Positions 1 through 8,860 are shown, counted from the stretch's first letter. The stretch: DNA of 64,000 bases from Kibdelosporangium sp. MJ126-NF4 (GCF_000826545.1 NZ_CDME01000011.1:1204001-1268000), one strand, 5' to 3'. Made by a program: numbers and translations. Notes: a model not told the origin generated them from the sequence alone.

Positions 1-38
1 CATCCCGGGCGGACCCGATGTCCACCTAGGATTCGGGA

Positions 39-821
39 ATGGCAGAGGCGTTCTACCGCAGTCTGGGAGACGGCCGCTACGACAGCGGCCCGGCCACGGC
101 GGGCCCGTGGAGCCCCAAGACCCAACACGCTGGGCCGCCGTCGGCGTTGCTGGGGCGGGCGTTGCAGAGCTTCGGCGGCCGGACGGATCTGCGCGTCGCC
201 CGCGTCACCGTGGAGATACCGAAGCCGGTCCCGGTCGGCGAGGTCCAGGTCGAGGTGCGTGCGCTGCGTTCCGGAGCGCGGACGGACCTGCTCGACGCGC
301 AGTTGCTGGCCGACGGGGAGCCGGTGATGCTCGCCAGGGCGTGGCGGATGTCGCCCAGCCCCGACGGAACGCCTGAGCTGCGCGCCGAGCCGCCGCCACC
401 GGCTCTGCCGGGGCCACAGCCCCCACACGGCATGTCCGGTGCCTATGTGGACGGCTACCTCTCGGCCATCGAATGGCGTTTCCTCGACGGCGGCGGCTTC
501 GACAGCCGTGGACCGGGAGCCGCGTGGGCACGGCAACGGATTCCCCTGGTGGACGGCGAGGAGGACACTCCGCTGTCCCGTGTGCTCACGGTGGCGGACG
601 CGAGCTGGGCGGTGGGCTTCGAACTCGACCTCACCCGCCAGTTCGCCATCAACACCGACGTGACCGTCGCGTTGCACCGGCAACCGGTCGGTGAGTGGTT
701 CTGCATGCGGACAGCGACCACCGCGAGCCCGGACGGCTCCGGCCTTGCGGTCGGCCAACTGTCGGACGCCCATGGTGACTGCGGCCGGATCATCCAGACG
801 CTGTTCATCGCCGACCGTTGA
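39..821 (+). CDS. Acyl-CoA thioesterase family protein (TesB-like)
   Basis: A 260-residue protein resembling the two-hotdog thioesterase family that includes TesB and PF13622-type enzymes, which hydrolyse acyl-CoA thioesters in the cytoplasm. It has an N-terminal hotdog-like half (AGPPSALLGRAL near residue 32, then a helix and strands) and a C-terminal half ending in a TASPDGSGLAVGQLSDAHG stretch, the usual end of this family. The length is typical. The ATG at 39 has only a weak ribosome site. It stands alone before a strong hairpin, so nothing in its context names a substrate. Family assignment is reasonably sure; the substrate is unknown. Confidence 0.75.
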   Translation: MAEAFYRSLGDGRYDSGPATAGPWSPKTQHAGPPSALLGRALQSFGGRTDLRVARVTVEIPKPVPVGEVQVEVRALRSGARTDLLDAQLLADGEPVMLARAWRMSPSPDGTPELRAEPPPPALPGPQPPHGMSGAYVDGYLSAIEWRFLDGGGFDSRGPGAAWARQRIPLVDGEEDTPLSRVLTVADASWAVGFELDLTRQFAINTDVTVALHRQPVGEWFCMRTATTASPDGSGLAVGQLSDAHGDCGRIIQTLFIADR

Positions 822-875
822 AAACCTCGTGAGTGTTTTGGCCGGTTAGAACTCGCCCAAACACTCACGAGGTTT
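822..875. terminator. Hairpin terminator after the thioesterase gene
   Basis: Nearly perfect inverted repeat immediately after the stop codon at 819-821. The left arm is 822-841 and the right arm 857-875, with one bulged T in the left arm. It ends in a short T run, so it could stop transcription from the left. Confidence 0.75.
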
Positions 876-1204
876 GACCTTCATGTTACTTGAAGGCCGA
901 TGATGGGCCGGCGCGCGAGCCTGGCATCGCGTGCCACGGCTCACGAACCGGTGCCAGTGCGCCGAAAGCGGACCGAGGGCGCGTCCACTTTCCGACCCGA
1001 TTATGTCCTTTACAGACTGATCGCGTGCTGTGCTCGACGCCGTCCCTCTTCATGTCGGGATCACTCGTTGACGTGAACAGCGCCTTGCCCTGTGACCACT
1101 CTTCAGAAGTCCGGAAGCGACCATCCGGATGACTCCTTGTGTCCACTGTGACCTGCGCGTGTGATGTTCCGGCGGAAAGGTCTGCTCGCTCTGCGTGACT
1201 GTTA
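876..1204. other. Intergenic stretch, no gene seen
   Basis: About 330 bases without a convincing gene. Short open frames on both strands lack ribosome sites and protein-like composition. A small inverted repeat (CCTTCA / TGAAGG, 879-897) follows the terminator. Otherwise I see only the presumed promoter DNA for the secreted-protein gene at 1245. Confidence 0.4.
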
Positions 1205-1237
1205 GTGTCCGAAGTGACACGGGTCCGACGGGGAGGG
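1205..1237 (+). promoter_or_regulatory. Inverted repeat and strong RBS before the secreted-protein gene
   Basis: GTGTC (1205-1209) and GACAC (1216-1220) form a short inverted repeat just upstream of a strong Shine-Dalgarno sequence, GGGAGGG (1231-1237), which is 7 bases from the ATG at 1245. The repeat could be an operator, but that is only inference from its position. Confidence 0.35.
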
Positions 1238-1244
1238 TCTCGAC

Positions 1245-1559
1245 ATGAAACGTTTCCTTACCACGACAACAAGTGTTTTCGCCACCGCTGCGGCGCTGGT
1301 GCTGACATCGGCCGTACCCGCCTACGCGGCGACCGGCACGGTGGCCGTGTTCTCCTTCGAGGAGTCGCCGCTGGAAGTCTACAAAAACCCGGTTGGCTGC
1401 AAGAAACTTCCGCCCGCCGCACACGTGCTCGTCAACCTGACCGACTCCACGGTCCACACCTACGGTGATCCGTTCTGCTTCATGCCGGGTGTCCCGATCG
1501 AACCGAACAGAGGCTCTCACGTGATGCCCGGCACAGGGTCTTTCTCGGCACAGGACTGA
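1245..1559 (+). CDS. Small secreted protein of unknown function
   Basis: 104 residues. The N terminus is a clear Sec signal peptide: MKRF, then a long hydrophobic stretch, then a PAYAA cleavage region near residue 27. The mature part is about 75 residues and has two cysteines (in GCKKL and PFCFM) that could form one disulphide. I do not recognise the family. The stop codon (1557-1559) shares one base with the ATG of the nucleotide-sugar dehydrogenase, so the two are translationally coupled. That is an unexpected pairing of an exported peptide with a cytoplasmic enzyme. The GGGAGGG ribosome site fixes the start. Confidence 0.7.
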   Translation: MKRFLTTTTSVFATAAALVLTSAVPAYAATGTVAVFSFEESPLEVYKNPVGCKKLPPAAHVLVNLTDSTVHTYGDPFCFMPGVPIEPNRGSHVMPGTGSFSAQD

Positions 1560-2800
1560 TGGACCTCGTCGTTGTGGGTGTCGGCTACGTCGGTCTGCCG
1601 CTTGCCGCCGCCGCCAGTGCCGCAGGACTATCGGTGGTGGGATACGACACGTCCCCCGCTGTGGCCGACGCGGTGGCGGCAGGCAGTTCCCACGTTCCCG
1701 ATGTGTCCACAATGCAGCTTCGGGCCATGCGGGCACGGGGTTTCACGGTCACCGCCGACCCGGCTGTGCTCGCCCGCGCCGAGACGATCGTGATCTGCGT
1801 GCCGACCGGGCTCGGCGCGGGCGGCGGCCCGGATCTCGGGGCGGTCCGCGCCGCGGCGGACACGGTCGCCACCCACCTGAGACCGGGAACGCTGGTGGTG
1901 CTGGAATCCACCAGCTACCCGGGCACCACCGACGAGGTGGTGCGGCCGATTCTGGAACAGCACGGGCTGGTCGCGGGCGAGCACTTCCAGCTCGCCTACT
2001 CGCCGGAGCGGATCGATCCCGGCAACCGCAGATACGGCGTCCGCAACACCCCGAAGATCATCAGTGGGCACACCCCGTTGTGTGCCAAGCACTGCGCCGC
2101 TTTCTACGGGCAGTTCACCGACACGGTCGTGGTGGCGCGGGGCAGCCGTGAGGCGGAGATGGCCAAGCTGTTGGAGAACACCTACCGGTATGTCAACATC
2201 GCGCTGGTCAACGAGATCGCGATGCTGTGCGACCGGATCGGCATCGACGTGTGGGACGTGCTGCACTGCGCGGCCACCAAACCGTTCGGGTTCGCGCCGT
2301 TCGTGCCCGGCCCCGGCGTCGGCGGGCACTGCATCCCGATCGACCCGATGTACTTGCTGGACAAGGCCGAACGGTCGGGCGGCACGCTCGGCATCGTGCA
2401 CGCGGCGCGCCAGGTGGACAGTCGGATGCCGACCTACATCGTCGATCGTGTGCGGAGAATGCTCGCCGGACACGGCACGGCCCTGCCGGGCGCCAGGATT
2501 CTCCTGCTGGGTGTGACGTACAAGCCTGACGTGCCGGACGTGCGTGAGTCCGCCGCGATCAAGATCGCCGCCGGGTTGCGTTCCCTCGGCGCGGACGTGA
2601 CGTACCACGATTCGGTGGCCGCCGCGGTACCGGAGTTGGGGCCGCCCGTGCCGGACCTACCTGCCGCGGTACGCGCGGCGGACGCTGCCGTTCTGCTTGT
2701 CGCACACCGCGACTACGACCTCAGCTGGGTGGCCAGGACCGCCCGGTTGCTCTTCGACGCGACGGGACGAGTTCCCGGAGAGGAGGTTGTCCGACTGTGA
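1559..2800 (+). CDS. Nucleotide-sugar (UDP-glucose/GDP-mannose) dehydrogenase family enzyme
   Basis: 413 residues, the usual length for the NAD-dependent enzymes that oxidise C6 of a nucleotide sugar to the uronate. The N-terminal Rossmann motif GVGYVG is at residues 7-12. The middle domain carries ESTSYPGTTDEVV and AYSPERIDPGN, and the catalytic cysteine lies in GGHCIPIDP (about Cys258). The C-terminal domain has the DVPDVRES signature. These motifs resemble the UDP-N-acetyl-mannosaminuronate/UDP-GlcNAc dehydrogenase branch (WecC/WbpA) more than simple UDP-glucose enzymes, but the exact substrate cannot be read. It sits 0.7 kb from the amino-sugar-type cluster that starts at 3468 and may feed it; that link is inference. 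Confidence 0.9.
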   Translation: MDLVVVGVGYVGLPLAAAASAAGLSVVGYDTSPAVADAVAAGSSHVPDVSTMQLRAMRARGFTVTADPAVLARAETIVICVPTGLGAGGGPDLGAVRAAADTVATHLRPGTLVVLESTSYPGTTDEVVRPILEQHGLVAGEHFQLAYSPERIDPGNRRYGVRNTPKIISGHTPLCAKHCAAFYGQFTDTVVVARGSREAEMAKLLENTYRYVNIALVNEIAMLCDRIGIDVWDVLHCAATKPFGFAPFVPGPGVGGHCIPIDPMYLLDKAERSGGTLGIVHAARQVDSRMPTYIVDRVRRMLAGHGTALPGARILLLGVTYKPDVPDVRESAAIKIAAGLRSLGADVTYHDSVAAAVPELGPPVPDLPAAVRAADAAVLLVAHRDYDLSWVARTARLLFDATGRVPGEEVVRL

Positions 2801-2879
2801 GTGGTGCCTGCCGGGGCGTGAACCCGGCAGGCGGCAGTGCCGTTTCTTTCGACCTTCCGTGACTAAGGAGTGTGCACGA

Positions 2880-3416
2880 ATGACCACCGCCGTCAAGAAC
2901 GAACGGCTCAGGAAGCGGTTCGCGAAGTGGGATGTCAACGGCAACGGCCGGATCGAGAGGTCCGACTACGAGGCCGAGGCGAACCGGATCATCAACGCGT
3001 TCGGCGAGGACCCGGCGTCGCCACAGGCACGCGCGGTCACCCAGGCGTTCGTCGGCATGTTCGAGTACCTGGCGAACAAGGCGGGTGTCGGCCCGAACGG
3101 CTCGATGAACGAGGACCAGTTCATCGGGGTGATCGAGGCGGAGATCTTCCAACAGGGCGACGCCGGGTTCAACCGCGTCGTGCGTCCCACCATCGCCTCC
3201 ATTGTCGGCCTGTGCGACACCGACGGCGACGGCGAAGTGGACCAGCGTGAGTTCAGCCGGTGGCTGAACGCCATCGGGGTCGAGCCGTCCGCAGCCGCCG
3301 AGGCCTTCCGCACCATCGACGCCGACAACAGCGGCAAACTGACAGTCGACGAGCTCGTGCACGCCGTGCGCGAGTACCACATGGGCAGGCTGGACGTGCC
3401 ACTGCTCGGCAAGTGA
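2880..3416 (+). CDS. Calerythrin-like EF-hand calcium-binding protein
   Basis: 178 residues. Length and layout match calerythrin of Saccharopolyspora erythraea, a cytosolic four-EF-hand calcium protein. Loops 1, 3 and 4 look functional: D18-x-N-x-N-G to D29, D113-x-D-x-D-G to E124, and D147-x-D-x-S-G to E158. The second loop region (about residues 69-80) lacks the first acidic ligand, as in calerythrin. The start at 2880 is chosen because of a good ribosome site (TAAGGAG) and because the open frame upstream has no protein-like character. Its role in vivo is unknown. It follows the dehydrogenase by 79 bases and ends at a strong terminator. Confidence 0.88.
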   Translation: MTTAVKNERLRKRFAKWDVNGNGRIERSDYEAEANRIINAFGEDPASPQARAVTQAFVGMFEYLANKAGVGPNGSMNEDQFIGVIEAEIFQQGDAGFNRVVRPTIASIVGLCDTDGDGEVDQREFSRWLNAIGVEPSAAAEAFRTIDADNSGKLTVDELVHAVREYHMGRLDVPLLGK

Positions 3417-3432
3417 CCTCCACACCAGGGCA

Positions 3433-3462
3433 CAGGGCCCCGGCGAAACCGCCGGGGCCCTG
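3433..3462. terminator. Bidirectional hairpin terminator between convergent genes
   Basis: A perfect 13-bp GC-rich stem (3433-3445 with 3450-3462) around a 4-base AAAC loop. It lies between the end of the EF-hand gene at 3416 and the end of the leftward gene at 3468, so it can serve both strands. Confidence 0.85.
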
Positions 3463-3467
3463 CTCGG

Positions 3468-3869
3468 TCAGGACGACTGGGTGAACCGCACACCGAGGTC
3501 CGGCTTCATGCCGAGGTCAGGGCCGGTGCGCGGCTGCGGAGTGCGGATCAGGATGTTGTAGTGGTTGGGGAAATGGCACGCGTCGAACCCGAGTACCGTC
3601 CCCACGCGCTCACCGCCGATCCACACCTCGTCGCCCCGGTCGATCACGCCCGCGCACTCGATCTCGGCGAACCCGAGAAACCCCACCCGGTCGATCCGGG
3701 CGCCGGGGCGGGTGTCGTCGTGGTCGGTGGTGACGAGTTCGTGCACCTCGCCCTGCCGGACACACCGGCTGGCGAACGGCTCGAGGCTCATGCCCCGGTC
3801 GTCGCGTCGGTGCACCAACACTTTGACCACGGTCGCGGTGATCACCCGCTTCGGCCCGTCCTCACGCAT
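3468..3869 (-). CDS. Small conserved-looking protein of unknown function
   Basis: 133 residues, acidic to neutral, no signal peptide or membrane segment. It contains RCVRQGEVHELVTTDHDD and a VGFLGFAEIE stretch, which read like a compact beta-rich domain. It resembles a DUF (possibly DUF6917) I associate with secondary-metabolite loci, but I could not confirm that. The start at 3869 is set by a GGAGGGAG ribosome site and an 8-base overlap (ATGCGTGA) with the preceding oxidoreductase stop. Last gene of the six-gene leftward operon, so it most likely belongs to the same pathway. Function unknown. Confidence 0.65.
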   Translation of the reverse strand: MREDGPKRVITATVVKVLVHRRDDRGMSLEPFASRCVRQGEVHELVTTDHDDTRPGARIDRVGFLGFAEIECAGVIDRGDEVWIGGERVGTVLGFDACHFPNHYNILIRTPQPRTGPDLGMKPDLGVRFTQSS

Positions 3870-4746
3870 GGCACTCCCTCCGGTACGCCTCATCCACAAG
3901 CGACAGTGCGGCGAAACCGCCGTCCAGCCACGATCCGCCGGTGCGGACCGCGTCCGTGAACTCGCGCAGGACACCGTTGTACTCGTGCCAGAGCGATCCC
4001 TTGAACTCCTGACAGCCGGACAACATGTCCGCGCACAGCACCTGGCCGTCGGCCAGCGTCACCTCGACGTCCTTGACCTCGCCGGGATAGGACCAGTCCA
4101 GACGCACGGTGGCCCGGTCGAGCCTCAGCACCGCCTGCCTGTCCACACCGGACGCGTCACGCGCGATCCGCGTCTCCCGCAGGGACACCGGGCCGAGAAA
4201 CAGGCGGACGAGGTCGAGCGCGTTGGGACCGTTGTCGGCGACACAGCCACCGCCGCAGCGTTCCGTGTCGAGATACCAGCGGTCGTGGCCGACATGCTCC
4301 TCGATCCGCTCCAGGTACCGCACGGTCAACGACTCGATGGGCGCCGCGTGCGCGAGCCGGTCGCGCAACGCGAGTACGTTGCTGTTGTACCGGCGGTGAA
4401 ACGCGGTGAACAGCGCGACATCCCGCCGTGCCGCCCGTGCCACGAGATCCTCGCCGTCGGCGAGTGTCGTGGCGAGTGGTTTCTCGACACACACCGGCAG
4501 TCCGGCGTCGATCGCGTCCCGGCACACCGCCGCGTGCACGTCGTTCGGTGTGGTCACGATGACCGCGTCGAGCCCGGCCGCAGCGAGCATCTCGCGATGG
4601 TCGCAGTAGACGGGGACATGCCGGTCGGCCAACGCGGCGGGGTCGCGGTCGCAGACGGCCGCCAGCGTGACGACAGGGGACCGCTCGATCGCGGCGAGGT
4701 AGTACCGGGCGATGACACCGAGGCCGACGACTCCGACCCGGATCAC
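3862..4746 (-). CDS. Gfo/Idh/MocA-family NAD(P)-dependent oxidoreductase
   Basis: 294 residues. The Rossmann motif VGLGVIARYY is at the N terminus. VEKPLATT near residue 90 contains the EKP motif whose lysine is catalytic in this family. The C-terminal half is the alpha/beta dimerisation domain. Family members oxidise or reduce hydroxyl groups on sugars, cyclitols or nucleotide sugars. It starts with GTG and overlaps the upstream Ldh-type gene by 4 bases (GTGA). A second Gfo/Idh gene opens the same operon (7814-8860), so the pathway probably has two separate redox steps at sugar carbons. Exact substrate unknown. Confidence 0.88.
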   Translation of the reverse strand: MIRVGVVGLGVIARYYLAAIERSPVVTLAAVCDRDPAALADRHVPVYCDHREMLAAAGLDAVIVTTPNDVHAAVCRDAIDAGLPVCVEKPLATTLADGEDLVARAARRDVALFTAFHRRYNSNVLALRDRLAHAAPIESLTVRYLERIEEHVGHDRWYLDTERCGGGCVADNGPNALDLVRLFLGPVSLRETRIARDASGVDRQAVLRLDRATVRLDWSYPGEVKDVEVTLADGQVLCADMLSGCQEFKGSLWHEYNGVLREFTDAVRTGGSWLDGGFAALSLVDEAYRRECHA

Positions 4747-5792
4747 CCTGCCACCCCAGCCATCACCGACAGCAGCTCCTCGTACAGCGCGGGCGGCACC
4801 GGCACACCGTGCTCACGGCACCGTGCCGCGCGTTCGCCCTCGTTCCAGCCCGGATAGGTCACCGGTGCGGTGCTGTCCAGAGCGGGCCAGCCGCGTACGG
4901 CCGCGAACAGCGCGGCGGCGTCGGTGTCGAATCCCTTCCGCAGCAGCTCCGGCGCGATCGCCAACGCGAGCACACCGATGTCGTCGTCGCGATCAGGAGC
5001 GTCGGACAGCGCGCCGAGCGCGGCGCCCGGCACCAGCGCGGCGAGGATCTCGACCAGCAAACCGAGCCCGAAACCCTTGTACGCACCGGTTTCCGGTGCG
5101 CTGCCCAGCCACAACAGGTGTGCCGAGCCCTCGTCGAACGCGGCCGGATCGGTCACCGGCGCGCCGTCGTCGCCGACGAGCCAGCCCGGTGGGACAGCCC
5201 GACCGGCCCGCGCCGCCGCCCGAACGCGCCCGGTGGGCACGACAGTGGTGCTCATGTCCAGCACGAACGGATGCCGTCCGCCAGCGGGGCAGGCCAGCGC
5301 GAGCGGATTCGTGCCGAGCATCGGGGTGGCGCCGCCAGGTGGGCGGGCGATGCGCTGCCCACCGCAGTTGGACGCGACCAGGCCGATCATCCCGCGCGCG
5401 GACGCCATGGCCGCGTGGTAGCCCGCGCAGCCGATGTGCGTGGCACCTTTCATCGACACCATCGCTATGCCGTGACGCGCCGCCCGGTCGCACGCCAGCT
5501 CCATCGCCTGCGACGCCGACCACAGGCCGATCGTGCGGCGCGCGTCAACGAGCACGCTCGCGTCGTGATCCGACTTGATCACCATGTCCGCGACGGGATC
5601 CGCCCGGCCTTCGGCCAGCAGCGGCAGGTACAGCCGGGTCAGGTTGACCAGGCCGTGCGAGGTCATGCCGGACAGCTCGCCGTGGCACAGTGCCTCGGCG
5701 GCCATCGCAGCCCGGTCGGGCGGCATGCCGTGCCCGGTGAACACGGCGGCCACTGTGGACAGCAGAGACCGGTACGGAACCAGCATCGTCAC
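4743..5792 (-). CDS. Ldh-family (malate/L-lactate/ureidoglycolate-type) oxidoreductase
   Basis: 349 residues, normal length for the Ldh_2 family (YlbC, AllD, ComC, DpkA). These are NAD(P)-dependent enzymes with a non-Rossmann fold acting on 2-hydroxy or 2-keto acids and cyclic imines. Visible signatures are SHGLVNLTRLYLPLL near residue 45, the ATHIGCAGYHAAMA segment carrying the active-site histidine, and APETGAYKGFGLGLLVEIL. Coupled by 4-base overlaps to the genes on both sides (5789-5792 and 4743-4746). A role as a keto-acid or imine reductase in the cluster fits but is inference. Confidence 0.85.
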   Translation of the reverse strand: MTMLVPYRSLLSTVAAVFTGHGMPPDRAAMAAEALCHGELSGMTSHGLVNLTRLYLPLLAEGRADPVADMVIKSDHDASVLVDARRTIGLWSASQAMELACDRAARHGIAMVSMKGATHIGCAGYHAAMASARGMIGLVASNCGGQRIARPPGGATPMLGTNPLALACPAGGRHPFVLDMSTTVVPTGRVRAAARAGRAVPPGWLVGDDGAPVTDPAAFDEGSAHLLWLGSAPETGAYKGFGLGLLVEILAALVPGAALGALSDAPDRDDDIGVLALAIAPELLRKGFDTDAAALFAAVRGWPALDSTAPVTYPGWNEGERAARCREHGVPVPPALYEELLSVMAGVAG

Positions 5793-7009
5793 CTTCCTCC
5801 ATCCGAGCGGAAGCGCAGCAGGATGTCACGCACGACGTCGCTGAACCGGTCGAGCTCGCCGACATCGGCGTACTCGCCGCGCGCGTGGGCGTTGTTGGCG
5901 CCGAGCGAGCCGGGCCCGAGCACGGCCGTGCGAGTGCCCGGGACGTCAGCGAGCCAGATGGCGTCGCACGTGAACGCCGGTTCGTCGTCCGGCCAGCGCG
6001 GCACCACGGCGTCCAGCAACGGGATGTCCTGTGGGGGCAGTGCGGGTAGGCCGTGCTTGCGCCACCGCAGGCTGGTGATCGCGGCGGCGTCGACGGCCGT
6101 GCGGCGAAACAGCCCCGTGTCGCGGAATCGCGTGGTGAACTCACCGAGGCCGGTCGCCAGCGCCTTCTCCAGCGCGGTGGCCATGGTGTGCGCTGTGTCC
6201 GCGCAGCCGTAGGGGATGTTGAGCAGCAGCTCACCGCTGCCGTACACGCGGTTGTGCAGGTGGCCGGTGTGCAGTCCGGCCACGCACACCTGGCCGATCC
6301 CGGCCAGTTCGGCCGCCAGGTGCTGGGCGAGGAAGCCCAGGAGAACCGTGGCGTTGTGCCCGCGATGTGGTTCGTCGTCGATCGCGTCGTCACCGTCGAC
6401 CAGCACACTCGCGGTCATCGACGCGGTGCACCGGGGCAGGTACCGCAGCCCGGTCGGCTCGCAGAAGATGTTCAGCCTGCCGTGGAACCCGGCCTCCACC
6501 AGAGGACGGGTGCCGAACGTCCCCATCGCGCCGCCTTCCTCACCGGACACGGCCTGGATCAGCACGCCGATGTCACGCCCGACTCCCCGATCGGCCACCA
6601 CGGCGGCACGCACGCCCGCCAGCAACGCCACCGCGGGGCCCTTGGCGTCGATCGCGCCCCGGCCGTGGAACCGCTCGCCGTCGAAGCCGACCGGTTCGAA
6701 CGGTGCCACGGTGTCCAGGTGCACGTTGAACATGACAGCCGGTTCGGCCGGGCCCAGGCGAAGCATCAGACTTGGTTGGCAGGCAAGGAACTCCGGGCCA
6801 GCCGTGCGGACGACGTCCGGGACGCCGGGACGTGCCAGCACCGACGGGTCGGCGGCGGCGAAATGGACTTCCGCGAAGCCGATCCCGGCCGCCGCGTCGG
6901 CGTACGCCCGCATCGCGTCCCACAGGAAGACCTCGTCCCGCGTCTCCAGTGGACCGGCGGTGGGCAGCGCGAGCAGGCGCAGCAGCAAACCTCGGTCAGA
7001 GTCGATCAC
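5789..7009 (-). CDS. M20-family metallohydrolase (ArgE/DapE/ACY1-like deacylase)
   Basis: 406 residues. Dinuclear zinc amidohydrolase signatures are present: NVHLDTVAPF with the first metal-binding His and Asp, GRGAIDAKGP with the bridging Asp, and SGEEGGA with the catalytic base Glu and metal-binding Glu; a late conserved segment is GANNAHARGEY. Such enzymes remove N-acyl groups from amino acids, small peptides or amino sugars. In this operon it may unmask an amine protected during biosynthesis; that is inference. 4-base overlaps with neighbours on both sides mark it as part of the coupled leftward operon. Confidence 0.88.
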   Translation of the reverse strand: MIDSDRGLLLRLLALPTAGPLETRDEVFLWDAMRAYADAAAGIGFAEVHFAAADPSVLARPGVPDVVRTAGPEFLACQPSLMLRLGPAEPAVMFNVHLDTVAPFEPVGFDGERFHGRGAIDAKGPAVALLAGVRAAVVADRGVGRDIGVLIQAVSGEEGGAMGTFGTRPLVEAGFHGRLNIFCEPTGLRYLPRCTASMTASVLVDGDDAIDDEPHRGHNATVLLGFLAQHLAAELAGIGQVCVAGLHTGHLHNRVYGSGELLLNIPYGCADTAHTMATALEKALATGLGEFTTRFRDTGLFRRTAVDAAAITSLRWRKHGLPALPPQDIPLLDAVVPRWPDDEPAFTCDAIWLADVPGTRTAVLGPGSLGANNAHARGEYADVGELDRFSDVVRDILLRFRSDGGR

Positions 7010-7824
7010 CGGACGAGCCGGGCCATCGCCCGACCGGCCGCCACGAACCGGGCGGGCGCGTCCTCGGCGAGCTCATCGGACTCGTGCGGAAGCACCGCGG
7101 TGTGTGGTTCCAACGACCAGGCTCCGCGATAGCCGCTGTCGCGCAACAGCCGCACGCAGTCCGAGACCCGGGCGTTCCCCTCGCCGGGGATGGTGAAACC
7201 GTCCTCGGTGCCGTCCTTGACGTGCACATGCTCGACGTGGCTCACGATCTCGCGCAGCAGGCTGAGTCCGTCGTAGCCGTGTGCCGTGCCGTTTCCCGTG
7301 TCGAACAACAACTTCAGCGCCGGACTCGCCACCTCGTCGAGCAACTCCAGCATCCGGTCCGCCCGCGTGCCCGCCCAGCCGGAGCAGTTCTCGTGCAGCA
7401 GGGTCACGCCGTACCGCTCGGCGCGGTCGGCGAGCACCGAGATCCGGGCGATCACCTGGGTCCGCCACACCCGCTCTGCCACACCGTCCGCCGGGTACGA
7501 CATGATCCGGATGTAGCGGGCCCCGGTCATGTCCGCGCGCCGGGCGAGCACGTCGAGTTCGGCGAGATCCCGCTCGAACGGGCTGGTCACCGGCCTGCCC
7601 CAGCAGCCGATCCGGGACGCCAGGCAGATCACGCGCAAACCGTTGGCCGCCACAGTCCTCGCCACGGCGGCGAACTGCTCGTCGGTCAGCTCGGCCACCG
7701 GGATCCGGTCGACTGTGCGCAGTTCGATCGCGGGCCACCCGAGTTGGCTGAGCACAGCGGTCTGCGTGGCGATGTCGTGTCCCGCCTCGTCGGCGATCCC
7801 GGCGAGCACAGGGTCAGCCGACAT
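7006..7824 (-). CDS. TIM-barrel sugar isomerase/epimerase (xylose-isomerase-like AP2 family)
   Basis: 272 residues of the AP-endonuclease-2/xylose-isomerase-like barrel family (inosose dehydratase, hydroxypyruvate isomerase, tagatose epimerase). Typical metal-site segments are LLHENCSGWAG with a Glu, FDTGNGTAHGYDG, HVEHVHVKDGTE with His and Asp, and a late SLEPH. Family members isomerise, epimerise or dehydrate ketoses and inososes. Overlaps the upstream oxidoreductase by 11 bases and the downstream hydrolase by 4. Together with two Gfo/Idh enzymes and two aminotransferases it points to an amino-sugar or aminocyclitol pathway. Confidence 0.85.
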   Translation of the reverse strand: MSADPVLAGIADEAGHDIATQTAVLSQLGWPAIELRTVDRIPVAELTDEQFAAVARTVAANGLRVICLASRIGCWGRPVTSPFERDLAELDVLARRADMTGARYIRIMSYPADGVAERVWRTQVIARISVLADRAERYGVTLLHENCSGWAGTRADRMLELLDEVASPALKLLFDTGNGTAHGYDGLSLLREIVSHVEHVHVKDGTEDGFTIPGEGNARVSDCVRLLRDSGYRGAWSLEPHTAVLPHESDELAEDAPARFVAAGRAMARLVR

Positions 7825-8860
7825 GGCTTGGTGTGTGGTCGGCGCTGGTCACGGGAACCACCGGTTCGGCGCAGATGTTCTTGGCCACCGACAGCAACTG
7901 CACCACCTCGGCCGCGAAGGTGAACCCCTTGGTCTGCTCGATGCCCGCGTGGAACTTGTGATACGCCTGGATCATCCACTCGGTCAGCGAGTCGTCCCTG
8001 ATCACCTCGTGGTCCCGCAGGCCGTTGGCGCTCAGCGTCAGCTGCGAGTGGTCGTCGTCGTCGCTGACCGCGAAGTGCCCGACCGCCATGCCGTGCTCGA
8101 AGTCCATCGTGATCCGCCGCTCACGGACCGGGCAGGTCAGGTCCGAGCTGATCTCGGTGCGCGCGCCGAGGTTGTGCCGCAGCCCGACTCGTGCGCCGCC
8201 CATCCTGGGGATCACGGCCCCGCCGATCGCGAGGTCGAACCCGGAGGCGTGGGTCACCCGTGCCGCGCCCACCAGGCGCAGCGCGAGCGCGATTCCGTGC
8301 GGCAGTTCGACGTCGAACGCCGTCGGGTGGTCCGGCGATTTCAGCGAACGGCGGAACCGTGGTTTGTTCTGCACGATGGTGACCGTCTTCAGCGTGCCGA
8401 ACTTGCCGTTCCTGATCAGATCGCCCAGCCTGCCGGTGAGCGTGCTGGTGAGCCACGGCTCGACGACCTCGATGTGCATGCCGTGTTTACGGCGCAACCG
8501 GATAATTCGGGCGAGGTCGTCGTTGTCGACCGCGAGCGGCTTCTCGACGACCAGCTTGCGGAATCCGAGACCGGCCAGTTGGGTCATCACCCCGAATCGT
8601 TCCGCAGGTGGCGTGCAGATATGCGCGACCGTGTCCGCCGGGTCCGTCACCGCCGCGGCCGCGTGGATCGTCGGCATCATCAGCAGGCCCGGTCTCCGCG
8701 CCGGTTCCACACGTGGATCGCAGGCCACGATCGGCTCGTCGTCGAACAGCCCCTGGTCGCGCGCACGCACCTTGGCCAGTACCGGCAGGTGCAGGCCCGC
8801 TCCGGCCCTGCCCAGCCCCACGACGAGTGAACGCACAGTTCGAGCCCCCGTTTTCCGCAT
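7814..8860 (-). CDS. Gfo/Idh/MocA-family oxidoreductase, first gene of the leftward operon
   Basis: 348 residues by the longest reading. The Rossmann motif VVGLGRAGAGLHL is at the N terminus and VVEKPLAVDNDD carries the EKP catalytic motif near residue 110. The C-terminal half is more divergent than in the partner at 3862-4746. The start is uncertain: ATG at 8860 has no ribosome site, while GTG at 8836 has an ACGGGGG element about 8 bases upstream and would remove only eight residues. It diverges from the aminotransferase at 8947 with under 100 bases between, so both operons probably share control. Confidence 0.85.
   Translation of the reverse strand: MRKTGARTVRSLVVGLGRAGAGLHLPVLAKVRARDQGLFDDEPIVACDPRVEPARRPGLLMMPTIHAAAAVTDPADTVAHICTPPAERFGVMTQLAGLGFRKLVVEKPLAVDNDDLARIIRLRRKHGMHIEVVEPWLTSTLTGRLGDLIRNGKFGTLKTVTIVQNKPRFRRSLKSPDHPTAFDVELPHGIALALRLVGAARVTHASGFDLAIGGAVIPRMGGARVGLRHNLGARTEISSDLTCPVRERRITMDFEHGMAVGHFAVSDDDDHSQLTLSANGLRDHEVIRDDSLTEWMIQAYHKFHAGIEQTKGFTFAAEVVQLLSVAKNICAEPVVPVTSADHTPSHVG

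Noticed and set aside
886..1146. Two opposing short open frames between the thioesterase and the secreted protein
   Set aside because: No ribosome sites and no protein-like composition.
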